Source: Piper betle (taxonomy: Eukaryota > Streptophyta > Magnoliopsida > Piperales > Piperaceae). From it: a stretch of DNA of 64,000 bases. The translations under genes and the position numbers were made by a program. Location: positions 1-64,000 of the forward strand of contig JAURVB010006524.1 in NCBI GenBank assembly GCA_033002965.1, read 5' to 3'. Of the stretch, positions 33,655-45,682 are shown in pieces (position 1 is the stretch's first letter; each line of letters opens with the position of its first letter). Below the pieces are notes generated by a model that worked only from the letters and a program-made list of their open reading frames with translations, searched no databases and was not told where the DNA came from.

Positions 33655-36600
33655 TGTAACACCCCAAATCTGGTTTGCTATTAACCAACCTGGACATGTT
33701 ACTGTGGACCAAATTGAATCTCAATTCAATTAATTTGGTCAACCCAAACTTAAGCAGAAGGGATCTATTCTAAGCGTCATAAGATGAAATGCATGCCACA
33801 AAGAATGTATGAAATGTACAACCTAGCAGGACGCTATGTGAATGATATGATGACGAAGAAAAGAATCACACCAAAAATCAAAATCACGCCGTAATTGATT
33901 TAAATATTATAAAAATCCTTAAAAGTGCAATAAGGAAACATGTTTTGCTATATATATAATAGATAGCAATACATATCACAACATTACATTCTATTAACTT
34001 CACATCATTTTCCAAGTCATGATCCCTAGCTGAGTCTTTAGTCATCTACTATTCATTTGCCATAGCTGGAAGTTTACTAGCTTCAAAATTACCAACTTCA
34101 TTCATAGAACATGTTTACCACACATTAAACATCATCAAAATATTTCATAACAAGTTTCACACATTCACCAGCATCACAATTACGCATCCTATTGCCAGGC
34201 ATGTGTGCATGTTACTACTCATTCGTCAAGTTTGGCATATTCTGTTGTATCTGATGCTCACCTGCATATATATTAAAAAACTATCAGCAACGGTTGTCAT
34301 TGCTCCAAAAAATAACCAGTATCAAACTGGCTATGAAAACAAACTCTCATTAAAAGAAAAACATGCATATACTCTAACAGAACTCTCATAAGGATAACTA
34401 CTAAGGAGCCACTAAGCTATAGTCTGGATGGCATCCTGAACTAATTGGTTTGATGCCTCTCTCGACATTTTCTCATTTCTCTTCTGATCCTTATGGACTA
34501 CTAGTGTATCCTAAACCCTCTCTGATCCTCCATATTTCTCATGGCCTCAAGCATGAAACTCTCAGGCAGTCACCTTTAGTACCCTATGAACCACATATCC
34601 AAACATGCACTGTACTAAATAATACCCATAAACCCCACATTTCTCCAGGTGTGAGGAATTCAAAACACAGGTTGTCCCTCGGGAATGGAACAGTCCTCTC
34701 ACTAATCCATAGTCCACTATGACTGGCATGTGCACCCGCTTATGGTACGTGCAAGTTGGTTTGATCATCTCTCATCTTACTGAAAACTCGATAAAATCTT
34801 ATATAGGCCTGGGGAGGGATTTAATAATTTAGGCCCGAAGGTAACTTGTGGTAGATCTTGTTTTTGAAATTAGACTCAAGGGATATCATCCTCAAAGATT
34901 ATTAATTTTTGGAAAATGGTTCGCTAAAATGATATTAAGTGTGGTTCAATAAATCACCACTTAACATGTCATACAACATACAATCCAAAGCAACAATAGA
35001 ATAGAGTCGACAATCATGGACCTGGTAGAAACTCCCAACGGGGTATTGCGCCTATGTGGCGAACTCCTACACCGAATCTACACAAACAAGACTAAATTCT
35101 AATGCCCATGTACTCTTATATGATGCATGAATGACATAATGGATAAATCAAACAACATTAGGGTAAGCATGCATATCCTGATCAATTCAACAAATCCAAA
35201 CATTCATGTCATATAAATCTATATTCCTAGGTGATCATGTCATCAACATCACAACTTTGTTACTATGTAATTTAAACATATAAACTAACTAGCTAAAGAT
35301 CACAATCCTTCTTAATAATCAAACTAATAGACAATCATAACAATTTAATTATTAGAACTAGATGTGTAATTCACTAGTCTAATTGTCTAACCTTAATTAA
35401 CATCAATATGGACATGCACATATTTTTAATTAACTAATCAATTATTTCTCATAATTACAACAACATAATTTCAAAACCCTCTAATTAGTACACAATCAAA
35501 TCTATGAATATTACAAAAAGGATGTACATGTTGATGATGGTCAATCATATACAAAATGAAATAAAAATTAAATCTTTATACTTAGGTTGATGATTAATTG
35601 GCGACGACTGCGGTTGTCGGTGCCGTGAGGAGGGAGACGGCTACTGTAACTGTCGTCCCAAGGCTACATTGAGAAGGGGAAAGTAGCTCGATGTAGTTGG
35701 AGCACCACTAGCCGGCAGCGACGGCTAGTAGTCAGAGGCGGCGGTAGTGAGTTGTGGTTGGCTAAGGTGAGGGTGTACAAACTGTGGGGTCGGCTAAGGA
35801 ATGGGGAGAAGGCTAGGGGTGGTCGAGGTCGGCTAGGGGGTGGACTGCGTGTCCGAAGGCGGTGCATGACTGGTCAATGTATGCACTAGTCGCCGGCAAA
35901 CATGCATGAAAGTGGTAGCCCGTCACCATGCATGTTGTCCCACAAGCCGGGGAATGGTCGGAAAGGATGAGGGAAGGGCTAGGGAGGGTCGCCAGAGATC
36001 ATTACCGGCATTGATGGTGGAAGTGACACATGTAGGTGGCGGTGGTGGCAACTAAGGGTGGAGAATAGAGAGAAAAGGAGGAAGAGAAGGAAAGAAGAAG
36101 GGGCGGAGATGAGGCGGAGTCGACGGCGAGGGGGTAGCTAGGGTGGTGGTGGTCGGCAGCGATGAGGGTAGTCGCTGATAGAGCAAGGGGGAAAGAAACA
36201 AGTTGGGTGGCTTGGAGGAGAAAGAAACCGGGGAGTTGAGAAAGAATAAGAGAAAAGGTCGGGGTAATCTTTAATTAAAACTTGACTCATTCCCGCCTTG
36301 AGTCAATATTAATAATTAAATTTTAAAAAAACATCAAATAAATATGATAAAATTCTATAGAATAAAATGTGCTCAAATAAATAAACTAACATGTTCTAAA
36401 CCTATCAACTGACCCAAAATCCTATCTAGCACATTCTAACACGATAGACGACCTAATTCTAAATTCTATGGTCTAATGCATGAAACAATAAACAATCTGG
36501 CATACTGTCGCATATTCTGATAACTCATTTTTCTAATGTATTACTGACATTATCATCATACACTCTGGTATACTTAACCCTAATGGCTCATAGCACATGG

Positions 36601-36707
36601 CCGGCCTCAGCTCGGCGCACGTGTTCTAAAATTGACTCGACTCAGATAGACGGCTGAACCGATCGGTTCGCGAGGATAAAACCCTGACTTGAGTCCTGGG
36701 TTTTACA
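33655..36707 (-). mobile_element. Solo LTR B3 (about 3.05 kb)
   Basis: Inverted family-B LTR, from TGTAACACCCC at 33655 to GGGTTTTACA at 36707. The flanks are GGCTA (33650-33654) and AGCTA (36708-36712), a target duplication with one mismatch. The TRIM interior reads through once it is removed. The TATA block is decayed here (near 34815). Confidence 0.88.
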
Positions 36708-36762
36708 AGCTATAAGCCAAGTATAGAAATTTCAAGGATAAAATTTCCTAAGGTGGGTGGAT

Positions 36763-36900
36763 TGTGAGATCCCTCAACTAGGACTCACATCTAATACGTA
36801 CCGAAGTAAGATCTTGCTTCGAAGTGGGAATGGACTTAGTTCAACATTTTTGAAGAGATGACTTAGCCCATTACGTTGCACTTTGGGCTAGGACATTACA
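36763..36900 (+). repeat. TRIM LTR in array 3
   Basis: TGTGAGATCCC to GGACATTACA, followed directly by AATGGTATTAGAGCC, a near-match to the tRNA-iMet primer site. Confidence 0.87.
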
Positions 36901-37057
36901 AATGGTATTAGAGCCTCCTGATTCCATGTTAGATGGTGGGCTGGATTAGGAATGTTAGTTAGGCTATTGGCCACAGGCCAAAGAAGTTTGTAAGGTGGGG
37001 CTAGCAACGGGCCAAGTGTAGGAATTTTAGGGACGAAATTTCTTAAGATGGGTGGAT

Positions 37058-37209
37058 TGTGAGATCCCTCAACTTAGTCCAATATTTAATACCTACTGTA
37101 ATAAGATCCTCTTTATTAGTGAGAATGCATTATAGACTTTTAATTTGGTTAACCACTCTTGAAGAGATGACTTAGTTTATTAGTTTACACTTTGGATGGG
37201 GTTGTTACA
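37058..37209 (+). repeat. TRIM LTR in array 3 (rightmost)
   Basis: TGTGAGATCCC to GGTTGTTACA, preceded by the purine tract AAGATGGGTGGAT. Confidence 0.87.
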
Positions 37210-37835
37210 AAAGTGGAGGAGTAGAAAAGGTTGAGAAAAAGGGTGCAAAGGAGGGCAAAGAGGGAGGAAAAGGGTGGTGGGAGCTACCCAAGGTGAGAGG
37301 AGAGGGGGAGAAGGGAAAGAAAGCGTTTGGGGGAGGCAGCTAGGGTTTTTAAAAACAAGGTTTTAGTGCCAGTGCCAGGGCACCCTAGGAGAGCCTTTGT
37401 GCTATGCCAAGTTTTGTGCACGCATGTTATGTGTAGGGTGCAAGGGTGCTGAGAGAGTGCCTTTTTTCCCAGCATTTAGCCATGGCAAGAAAATGGGAAG
37501 GGAAAAAGGAGAAAAGGAGAAAAAGGAAAAGGAAGAAAAGGAGGTCGGGATGATTTCTAACACACAACTAGGGCTCAAGGGTACACTGATCATGCATGCG
37601 ACACAACTCTAATGAGAGACATGGCCCTAGGCTATCTAAACACCTGGAACAACAACAAGGCCATGATTTGGTAATTGGGGGCCAACCGGATAAAACGTAA
37701 TGGTGAACATGCCCAATGCCCAAGTCTACAACAACACACAAGGACCCACTTAGTGCCAACCTAAGCGAACAGAACTGATCGATTGCTAACCGAGTCAAAA
37801 AAGCTAAACCAGTTGTAAAAAAGTCGAACTGATGG
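37210..37835. other. Unassigned stretch
   Basis: Purine-rich on the plus strand to about 37550, with AAGGAG-type simple sequence near 37500. No gene or element recognised. Confidence 0.55.
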
Positions 37836-38354
37836 TGTAAAACCCCAACTTCGGTTATGGTTTCACCCTATCAGCCTTGCTCGATTGGGGCCAGTACTAA
37901 GTTAGTTCGAGTTAGTTTAGCTTTCAAACCATGAGTTTTAAGCCCAGATGACTGTATGAATATGTTATGTAGGCTGGCATGCCTGATATATAAATAATAG
38001 CTTTAGTTATGCTACAACATAACATATCAACATATACTTGAGGTATATGGGTTTGTGCTTGTGTTAGTTAAGGGTTTTAGGGCTAGATCTAGGGCCTTGT
38101 AGCGTTTAGTATCCATTTGGTCTTTCTTAGAATATCTCATTTATATACATCTTAGAGATTTTAGACTATCAGATTGCCGCTACGGGTCTAGTTTGATTTG
38201 AGTCTCATATCTTCATCCAATTGAGTTAAGGGTTTCAAGGTTCATTTAGCTTTCATGCCTCAATTTTTGTCCATAGAGTCATTGTTAGGCTTTGAGTCAG
38301 TTTTGACTTTTGTCGGTGTTGATCTGAGCTTTCCAACCATATATATATATATAT

Positions 38355-39000
38355 GGGGTTGGGTGACCTGGGGGCGACCCCAGGAAAATTTTCCTGGGGT
38401 CGCCCCAAATCTGGACCGTCCGATCATAAGGACGGTCCAGATTTCTTCTTCTTAAAACCCTAACCCCTCCCCTCCTCCCATGCGCCGCCGCCGCCGGGCC
38501 GCTGTCGCCGCCGCCGCGCGACCCTGCCCTCGCCGCCACCGTCGCTCGCCGCCACCGTCGCTGGGCCGCTGTCGCCGCCGCCGCGGGCGTGGGTTGTCGC
38601 CGCGTTGCCGCGCGACGCCGCCACTGTCGGGGTTGTCCCCGCGTTGCCGCGCGACCTCGCCTGCCAGCGCCGCCCTTGCTCCTCGGCCGACGCGGACGGG
38701 TGCGGTGACGGCGGCGGTGCCATGGACGTGGGTGCGGCGAAGAGTGGCACCGCCGCTGCCGAGGGTGGCGAGGGCAGCTGCAGCGGCGCGGCGAGGGCGG
38801 CGACGGCGGCGCGGCGAGGCGGCGCGGCGGCAGCGGCGATAGCGGCGCAGCGGCGGCGGCGGCGGCGGCAGTTGGAGGGTGGAGGGTTAGGATTAGGGTT
38901 TTTTTTAAAAAACAGATCTGAGCCGTCAGATTAGATCTGACGGCCCAGATTAGGGTGACCGCAGGAAATTATTCCTGCGGTCGCCCCCAGGCTAGCCAAT

Positions 39001-39003
<3 letters not shown>
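38355..39003. mobile_element. Palindrome-tipped non-autonomous DNA transposon in a TA repeat
   Basis: About 649 bp with terminal inverted repeats of roughly 110 bp (38355 inward and 39003 inward). Each contains two palindromes: on the left a perfect 36-bp palindrome at 38371-38406 and a hairpin with 15-bp arms (38407-38421 / 38430-38444); on the right their counterparts at about 38953-38987 and 38916-38931 / 38935-38950. The middle (about 38460-38880) is extremely CG-rich. Open frames there cover both strands and show no domain. It sits inside a TA microsatellite, so the target duplication cannot be measured. No transposase is encoded. Confidence 0.82.

Positions 39004-39085
<82 letters not shown>
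39004..39085. repeat. (TA)n microsatellite beside the DNA transposon
   Basis: About 40 uninterrupted TA units. A shorter run of the same repeat (38339-38354) lies at the other end of the transposon. Confidence 0.97.
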
Positions 39086-39088
<3 letters not shown>

Positions 39089-39690
39089 TCTAGGTGGACC
39101 CCATTAGGCCAAGAGTTATCAGGCATTCAGATCATGCCACATGGCAAGATCTAATTAGGCCATGTCAGCCCTAGCTTTCATCCATTTTTTTAGGAGATCT
39201 CTCCCACTATTTCGAATTCCACCCTCAATGCCGCTGCCACTTTGGGCTACCGCTAGCGAGCCTCCGACCACCGGAACACCGCCACAGTGACTGCTTCATG
39301 GTCGGCTATCTCCCAGGTCGAGCTACGGAATTGATGTTGCCGCGTTGACTATTGGAGACAAAGGTTTGTTTGTGCCTTCTCATTGCCACCACTGCCGCCG
39401 TTCGAGCCATTTTCTAGTGTCAAGGTGGCCTCTCTAGCAAGGCTGAGTACACAAATTGACTCCTCTTCCCATGGCTGACATATTGGGCCAAACCACGACC
39501 CTCACTATGATCACGATCGCCGTTGATGACTCCACCTTTTCTGGAGGCGTTCCCTCGTCTTCGTGGCCATCCAACAGCCGAACTCCATCTATCACCACCT
39601 CCATCACCACCTCCATCACCCTCCCCATCACCTTTATCATTGATCGTGACCAGCGGCTACCCCTCGCTTGCTGACATTGTTAGTTTCTGA

Positions 39691-40164
39691 CGATGGGCAC
39701 AACCAGCCTGTTTGGTGCCCATATGCTTGATTAGTCGTGTTTGAGTTTGTCCTGTCTAAGTCTCCTGTTTGCCACTTATATATGCAGCTGAGATGAATTG
39801 TGTGGTGTTCATACCTAAAGTGTGCTTGATTGTTGCAGTTGCCTTTTATTTTACTGTGGAAGCGTTGTGAATAAAGGATGCTCTTTCAGTCGGCTTAGGA
39901 ACTTAAGGTCACCTGAATTTTACGTTCTATTCTCACTCGACTAGAGATGCTTGTTTGTATTTAAATGTTCTTTTTTCCGTGAATGCGAATACAACTCTTT
40001 TTTTTGTTAAGAAGGCCAGATCAAGACTTAAGCCCTATGTAAGACTGATTTCCCAGACCCTGATATTTCTATGTATTTACCTATTAATGTAGTATATTCT
40101 ATTACTTTTGCAATCCATTAATATGTTATTATCATAAGAAGAATCTTTATAAATATAATATTAA
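39691..40164. other. Unassigned stretch
   Basis: AT-rich. No gene or element recognised. Confidence 0.55.
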
Positions 40165-40490
40165 ATGACTTAGTTTATTAGGTTGTACTTTCGACTGGGT
40201 CGTTACAAGCGGTATTAAAATTTCCTGGTTCCGTGTTAAATGATAGGTTGGACTATAAATATTGGTTAAACTGCTAGTCACGGACAAAGAAGGTCGAAAG
40301 CTAAGGTTAACAATGAGCTATTTGTAAGAATTTCGGAAATAAAATTTCTTAAGGTGGATGGTTTGTGAAATCTCTTAACTTAATCCCACATGTAATATAT
40401 ATTGGGGTTAAATCATACTCATAAGTAATAATAGACTATCGATCTTTAATTCAGTTAATTACTTTAAAAAAATGAGTTAACTTTTGTACT
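40165..40490 (+). mobile_element. Decayed TRIM copy
   Basis: An LTR tail ends GGTCGTTACA at 40207, followed by GCGGTATTAAAA (decayed primer site), an interior with AAGGTGGATG, and a second LTR from about 40364 that lacks its end. More diverged than the other TRIM copies, hence probably older. Confidence 0.72.
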
Positions 40491-42889
40491 TAAGTCCATT
40501 GTATTTATTTAGTTTCTTCTTTTAAGAGATTATTATTCAAAGTCAATATGGATCTTCGGATATATAGCATAACCTATTATAACTCACTCGCTCAGTTGTG
40601 CTTCTTTTCACCTTAGAACCTGAGAGGCGTTGTTCTTGATGTTAGCCTCCTTTATATACGTATGTATAAATGGAAAGTGAGAAATGTATGATGAATTGTC
40701 ATTCACCCAATAATGTACTAATCAATGAGATATGCCTGCAATTTTAGTCCTTGAATCTTTAAAGAAATTTTTTTCATTGTATTCTATATTTTTCAATATA
40801 CTAGGGTGGCCTCAAATATCCAACCTTTACTGAGAAACTATCTTCAAGTGTTATCTCAAATTTCCTCTGTTCAACATCGTCCAGGGATTCAGGTTAGGGG
40901 TTGGCTGCCAATGCGATGGGATAGGGTTACCTCTTATAATTTATGTTATGCTACCTTCCGTCGTGAGTGGGTTTCAAGTTTTACATTTGTATTGTCTTTG
41001 GAATTTTTGAATATCAATAACTTTTTTTATATACTTTTATAATTTCCTGAATGCTTTTTTTAAAAAAATTCTATTCGAGTTTTTAAACAAAATTAAGATG
41101 TACCGTTTACAGTAGCTTCTGATTTGCTTCCTAGCTTCTCCCCTGATTTTTTATTCATTAACAACGTAGCGAACTTCATATATTGTGGTAATGATGTATA
41201 TTGAAGCAAACCAATTGGTGTATTTAGTATGTTTTACCAAATAAATAAAACTTTTGATAAGGCCATATTTTGATGATTATCATTTTATATGAATTGACAA
41301 TAATTTATAAAGGATACATAAATATAATAAAGTGGGTGAGTGAATTAGACATGTATATGTAATCTTTTTCCTTGTAATAAATTGTTCATTGAGATGACAT
41401 AGAGAGAGAGTTAAAGTGTGTAAATAAGTAGATATTTAGGAGTGTTTATATATAGGGGAGATAAAAGTACTTAATGTTTAGTCATCTTATGTACTTGAAA
41501 TTATAATGATCAATTAATAAAAATAACTAACTCAGGCTAATGATATCAACTCTTTATTTGCTATAGGTTGTATAACATGATCATCATATTATAAACATTC
41601 TATCGTGACATCTTACAATATTTATTATACTAACACTTTGTGTATTAAGTGGGCGCTTGTTTAATAGAGCTTGTATCCTTGGAAGTAAAGAATTGATTTA
41701 GAAGCCAAGGTATATATATGATAAAACACCGCCTAGTCTACTCTGTGTGACTGATGATGGAAAAGCAAAAGCGTTAGAATATATTGATAATAATAGTGGT
41801 GGAGTCCGAAAAGACCTCTGACGGAAGCTCAAATCAAACAGCCAGTCGCTGAGATCCACTTTGACATAGATCATGCACAATTCTCACCAACAGTCACAAA
41901 TATACCAACAAATATTGAACAAAGAAAAAACTAAGCTCAGCAATGCTTATGAAATAATCCTATATTTGATGGGACGAGGTCTCATGGTCCAAATACCATA
42001 CATAACTTCCTATAAAAGAAGAGACGAGTCGCGACATCCACTTGCTCGACCGAACATAACTAGCACTGTGATGACACATGCTTTAGTGTGCATATTATAT
42101 ACAATACATACATGCCATATAGGTGGTCTTGAAAACCTAATATAAAGTACTCGGCTCAGTTCACAAGCAAACTGCAAGAAAAACATTCAATCAATGGCCC
42201 TAGTCTTATACCTTCGGAGGTAGTTTCCTTTGGAGGATAACACTGTATTTCTTTGTCATGATTATCCACTCTCCTTTTCTTTACTAGTATATCTTTTAAG
42301 TATTTGACATAACTAGGCATCTAGGCATCTGTTCAAGTGCTTAAGCAAAAGATATGTTAATTTGTAATTTTTTAAATTTATCAAGAAATTGTTGGGAGTG
42401 TTTTTCATCACCTTGTTATCTCATTCTAGAGGGGAATGGCACCTTTTTACTGATATCTTCTTCACGGACCTCATCGTTTTTATTTCTTCGCTTATTAACT
42501 ATGGTGTCTAATTCAAGTTTGCAATTCTTTGACTTTGTCAACAAGTCCTAAATTATGTTAATATATGCAGTGATACAGATGCTTCCAAGGCCTTCGAAAT
42601 CCTTCCTATGTGACTTCATAAAACCCCTTTGGTTGTAGTTGCCATTGGGTGGGGCCAAGTGTCATGGCCTTCACTCCCGAAGCTCTTTGATTTTCCATCT
42701 TTTTCTACCTAAATTAGGTATATTTCATAAAACATTAAATATGAAGAAAAATAAAAGACATTTCATAATATTTACCTTCAGAATTTACAGAAATAAATTA
42801 AAAGCTTGGGTATATTTTAGGACTAAATAAGAAGGAAGAAAACAAGAATAGTAGTAATGACAAGGAAGCATAAAATGAGTCCCAACAGT
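40491..42889. other. AT-rich unassigned stretch
   Basis: About 2.4 kb with only short open frames. 40806-41042 and 42354-42551 were inspected and matched nothing I recognise. It may be old intergenic or unrecognisable transposon sequence. Confidence 0.5.
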
Positions 42890-43590
42890 TCAACAGGGTG
42901 GATAGAACAATTTTGGGAAGATAAAGAATGAGGACTGCCATCAAACTAAGCGAGAGAAACCAGTTTGTCCTGATTGTAACAAGAAACATGCAGGTGAATG
43001 GTGGAAGAACAATCCAAAGTGCTTTAGTCATGGAGAGCTAGGCCACATTAAGAAAAATTGCCCGAAAGCTAAGGAGGAAATGTGAGTTCCAACTAAGTTG
43101 AACGTGATGAATGCGGGAGAAGTGGCTCGTTACAACCTTGTTCTGAGTATGACTTCTATACATGAAATTTTAGTTTTACTAATTTTTCAATTCTTGTTGC
43201 ACACATTTATTCATATATCATCTAGTATGGTGAGAAAATTGAATGTAAAACCAAGAGTAATTATTCCACCGTTGATAGTGAGTATGCCTAGTGGGGAGAA
43301 AACATTAGTTGATAAATGAGTATGACCTATCTTATTACATGACAAGGGAAGTCAATAGAGTGAGATCTTGCTATGTATCATTTGGTCATAATTGTTGTAA
43401 CTCTAGGGATGGATTGACTATCAAAAACCATGCCATCATATATTGCTACAAGAGGGAAGTGCACTTGGCCTTAAAAGAAGAGAGAGAATAAACAATTAGT
43501 CTTTCATGGGAAGAAGCTAAAAATCATCCATGCATTGTCTCCTGTGTAAAAGCAACTAAGCATCTTCGACAAGATGTTAAGGATTCTTAG
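42890..43590 (+). pseudogene. Ty3/gypsy gag knuckle and protease remnant
   Basis: The plus strand encodes a zinc-knuckle region (CPDCNKKH, then KCFSHGELGHIKKNCP, the second Cys changed to His) at about 42960-43070. A retropepsin-like segment follows (TFIHISSSMVRKLNVKP, 43200-43260) in which the active-site Asp-Ser-Gly is not preserved. A further block (DGLTIKNHAIIYCYKREV, about 43408-43460) matches the stretch that normally follows the protease core. Stops separate the blocks. It is not closely related to gypsy-1 or E. Confidence 0.72.
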
Positions 43591-44264
43591 CGAGTTTAGT
43601 TGTAAAAACCGTGACCCGAGTTAGGGTTTTATGGTCAGAACCGGTTGGTTCAACTACTATTTCAGTCGAGTCAATTTCAGGATACCCGTACTAAGTTGAG
43701 GTCGATTGTGTGTTATAAACCACGAGGGTTATACCCAAATATATGATGATAATATTAGTAACACAACAAAAGAATGAGTTATCAGAATATATAAGAGTAC
43801 ACCCAAATTTTTATTTATTTATTTATTTTAGTATTAAACTATAAAATTATTTTTAGGCTAGATAACACATTAGGACGCTTTATAGGGCAGCTTGGGTGAG
43901 TTATTATTTATAAAGCATGTCATTATGATGTTATGGTGTGTATTATATTTTATGGGATTTTCCCCTATTTTCCTAGATTTTGTTAGGATTTATTATGAGT
44001 TAGTTATTATATTTTATTCGAGTTGGAGTTGAGTCAAGTTTTATTCACGAAACTGCCACCAAACTCACCGCAACCTTTTCTCTCCCTAACCCTAATGCCA
44101 CCCCTATCATTGCCACCGACGCCTACCTCCAGTCACTGCACCGCTGCTGATTGATGCTATTAAGTCCCATTGTGTCGTTGTCATGCAACCCTGAGCACCC
44201 TGGGCAGCCACCCGGTGTCCATGACGGACGAGAGCCAGTGCCGCCTGTAGCCTGACTCGGCCAT

Positions 44265-45445
44265 TTGTCACAACATTGTGGGCCTAGTTGGCTAGGTGTC
44301 TACTCACAATTAAAGCAAATATGTCTAACATATTTTTTAATAAAAACATATATAAAGATCCCACAGTCTTAGACCGTTTTCCAGTAGCCACACTTATTTC
44401 TCAAATAAATAAACAAGGAGTCCTCATATTTATTTTGCTCCATGCTCTGGATTGTCAATCACCTAATTTCGTATCTGCACACCTGCGGAGGTAATTCCGC
44501 GTTAGTGATTTCAACACTAAGTAGTATAATAGATAAAACAAATCAAGTACATTCCACTATTTCCTTATGTTTATTTTAATATGCGGTGGAGTGATTCCGC
44601 TATACTCCAAAACAATGCGGAGGAGGTATCTGCTGTGATCCGCACACCCCGGCCATAGCCTTTTTATGGGGAGGCTACCACTACCGTCTCCAGTGCCAGT
44701 GCCTCGCACACCCCGGCCGTAGCCTTTTTGTGGGGAAGCTATCACTGCACTCAGGTGATTGCTACGCCCCGTTTGTGGGGAAGCTATCACTACCAATTCT
44801 AGTGCCAATGCCTCGCACACCCCGTCCGTAGCCTTTTTATGGGGAGGCAATCACTGCACTCAGGTGAATGCTACGCCCCGTTTGTGGGAAGCTCTCACTG
44901 CCAACTCTAGTGCCAGTGCCTCACACACCCCGGCCGTAGCCTTTTTATGGGGAGGCTATCACTGCACTCAGGTGAATGCTACGCCCTATTTGTGGGGAAG
45001 CTCTCACTGCCAACTCTAGTGTCAGTGCTTCACACACCCAGCCATAGCCTTTTTATGGGGAGGCTATCACTGCACTCCAGTGCGATGGAGGAATCGCTGT
45101 GCCTCACTCACCCCGGCCGTAGCCTTTTTATGGAGAGGCTATCACTACTCCAAAACAATGTCGATGCATTACACAATTTATGCACATAATACGACCTCGT
45201 GTCGGACTGAGTCAATTCTTTGACCCCGGTTGCACTCGGTGCATGGTGGTTGAATCTGGGCTCAGGCTGACCTAGGCTACCAATAAGGAAAATACGATGT
45301 TCTACCTATTATACGTACCTGACTTGTGATTTCGTCTGACTGTGACCCGTGAACCCTAATCTGAATGAGGGCATAAAATTATACATTAGTATAATTTTAT
45401 TTTGCATGAACCTACATGCAACTTACATGACTAATATACTATCAA
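44265..45445 (-). mobile_element. Partial family-D LTR D2
   Basis: Begins CCATTTGTCACAACATTGTG, lacking the terminal TGTAACGACC, and stops near 45445 at a point corresponding to about 58875 in D3. Both ends are truncated, so no target duplication is expected. The right junction repeats the phrase ACGATGTTCTACCT from within D2 itself. Confidence 0.78.
44640..45135. repeat. About 110-bp tandem repeats in D2, about 6 core copies
   Basis: Same core as in D1, near 44650, 44716, 44826, 44935, 45046 and 45118, mostly 110 bp apart. Confidence 0.87.
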
Positions 45446-45682
45446 TACGATGTTCTACCTCTAGCGGTCATCGTCGCCATTGCCAACCTCACACCACCAC
45501 TATTGGGTCGAGCTTGCCGAGTCAGTGCCGATCCGTAGCTCCAATTGCCTAGCTAGAAAAGTCGCTCGAAAATTGCTGGGAAGCCACCAAAAAACTTCCT
45601 AAAAATTAGATTCGCTAAAATTCGCCAGATATTTTCTCGAATTCATCCAGTCGAACTCAAGTGTCGAATTCGAGTCTTGAGA

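Larger units (their letters stand above)
33145..37209 (+). mobile_element. TRIM array 3 (tandem), interrupted by solo LTR B3
   Basis: Plus-strand pieces in order: interior 33145-33286; LTR 33287-33440; a truncated interior and shortened LTR 33441-33546; interior 33547-33654 continuing at 36708-36762; LTR 36763-36900; interior with primer site (36901-37057); LTR 37058-37209. No coding sequence. The repeated LTR-interior units point to recombination between LTRs or repeated insertion. Confidence 0.82.
37836..39690 (+). mobile_element. Family-F LTR fragment F1
   Basis: Starts TGTAAAACCCC at 37836 and matches the 3' LTR of F2 (from 57257) across the nested DNA transposon. It continues after 39086 with the block GTGGACCCCATTAGGCC and fades near 39690, so about the first 1.2 kb of a roughly 3-kb LTR is present. 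No target duplication could be checked. Confidence 0.78.
43601..45682 (+). mobile_element. Family-B LTR fragments B4, split by D2
   Basis: 43601-44264 matches the start of B2 (TGTAAAAACC, then the GGGTTTTA hairpin partner). About 45446-45682 matches the later GTCGAGCT...GCCGATC block and ends at TTCGAGTCTTGAGATG. Between them lies partial LTR D2, and an inverted family-B LTR follows directly. A section of B between the two pieces is missing. Confidence 0.75.

Noticed and set aside
38460..38934. Ala/Arg-rich frames of about 100-120 codons in the DNA transposon interior
   Set aside because: They arise from CCG/CGG-rich sequence on both strands, with no domain and no transposase motif.
40806..41042. 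A 78-codon frame that might be a gene fragment
   Set aside because: No recognisable domain in any frame, no splice-consistent neighbours, and a diverged AT-rich context.
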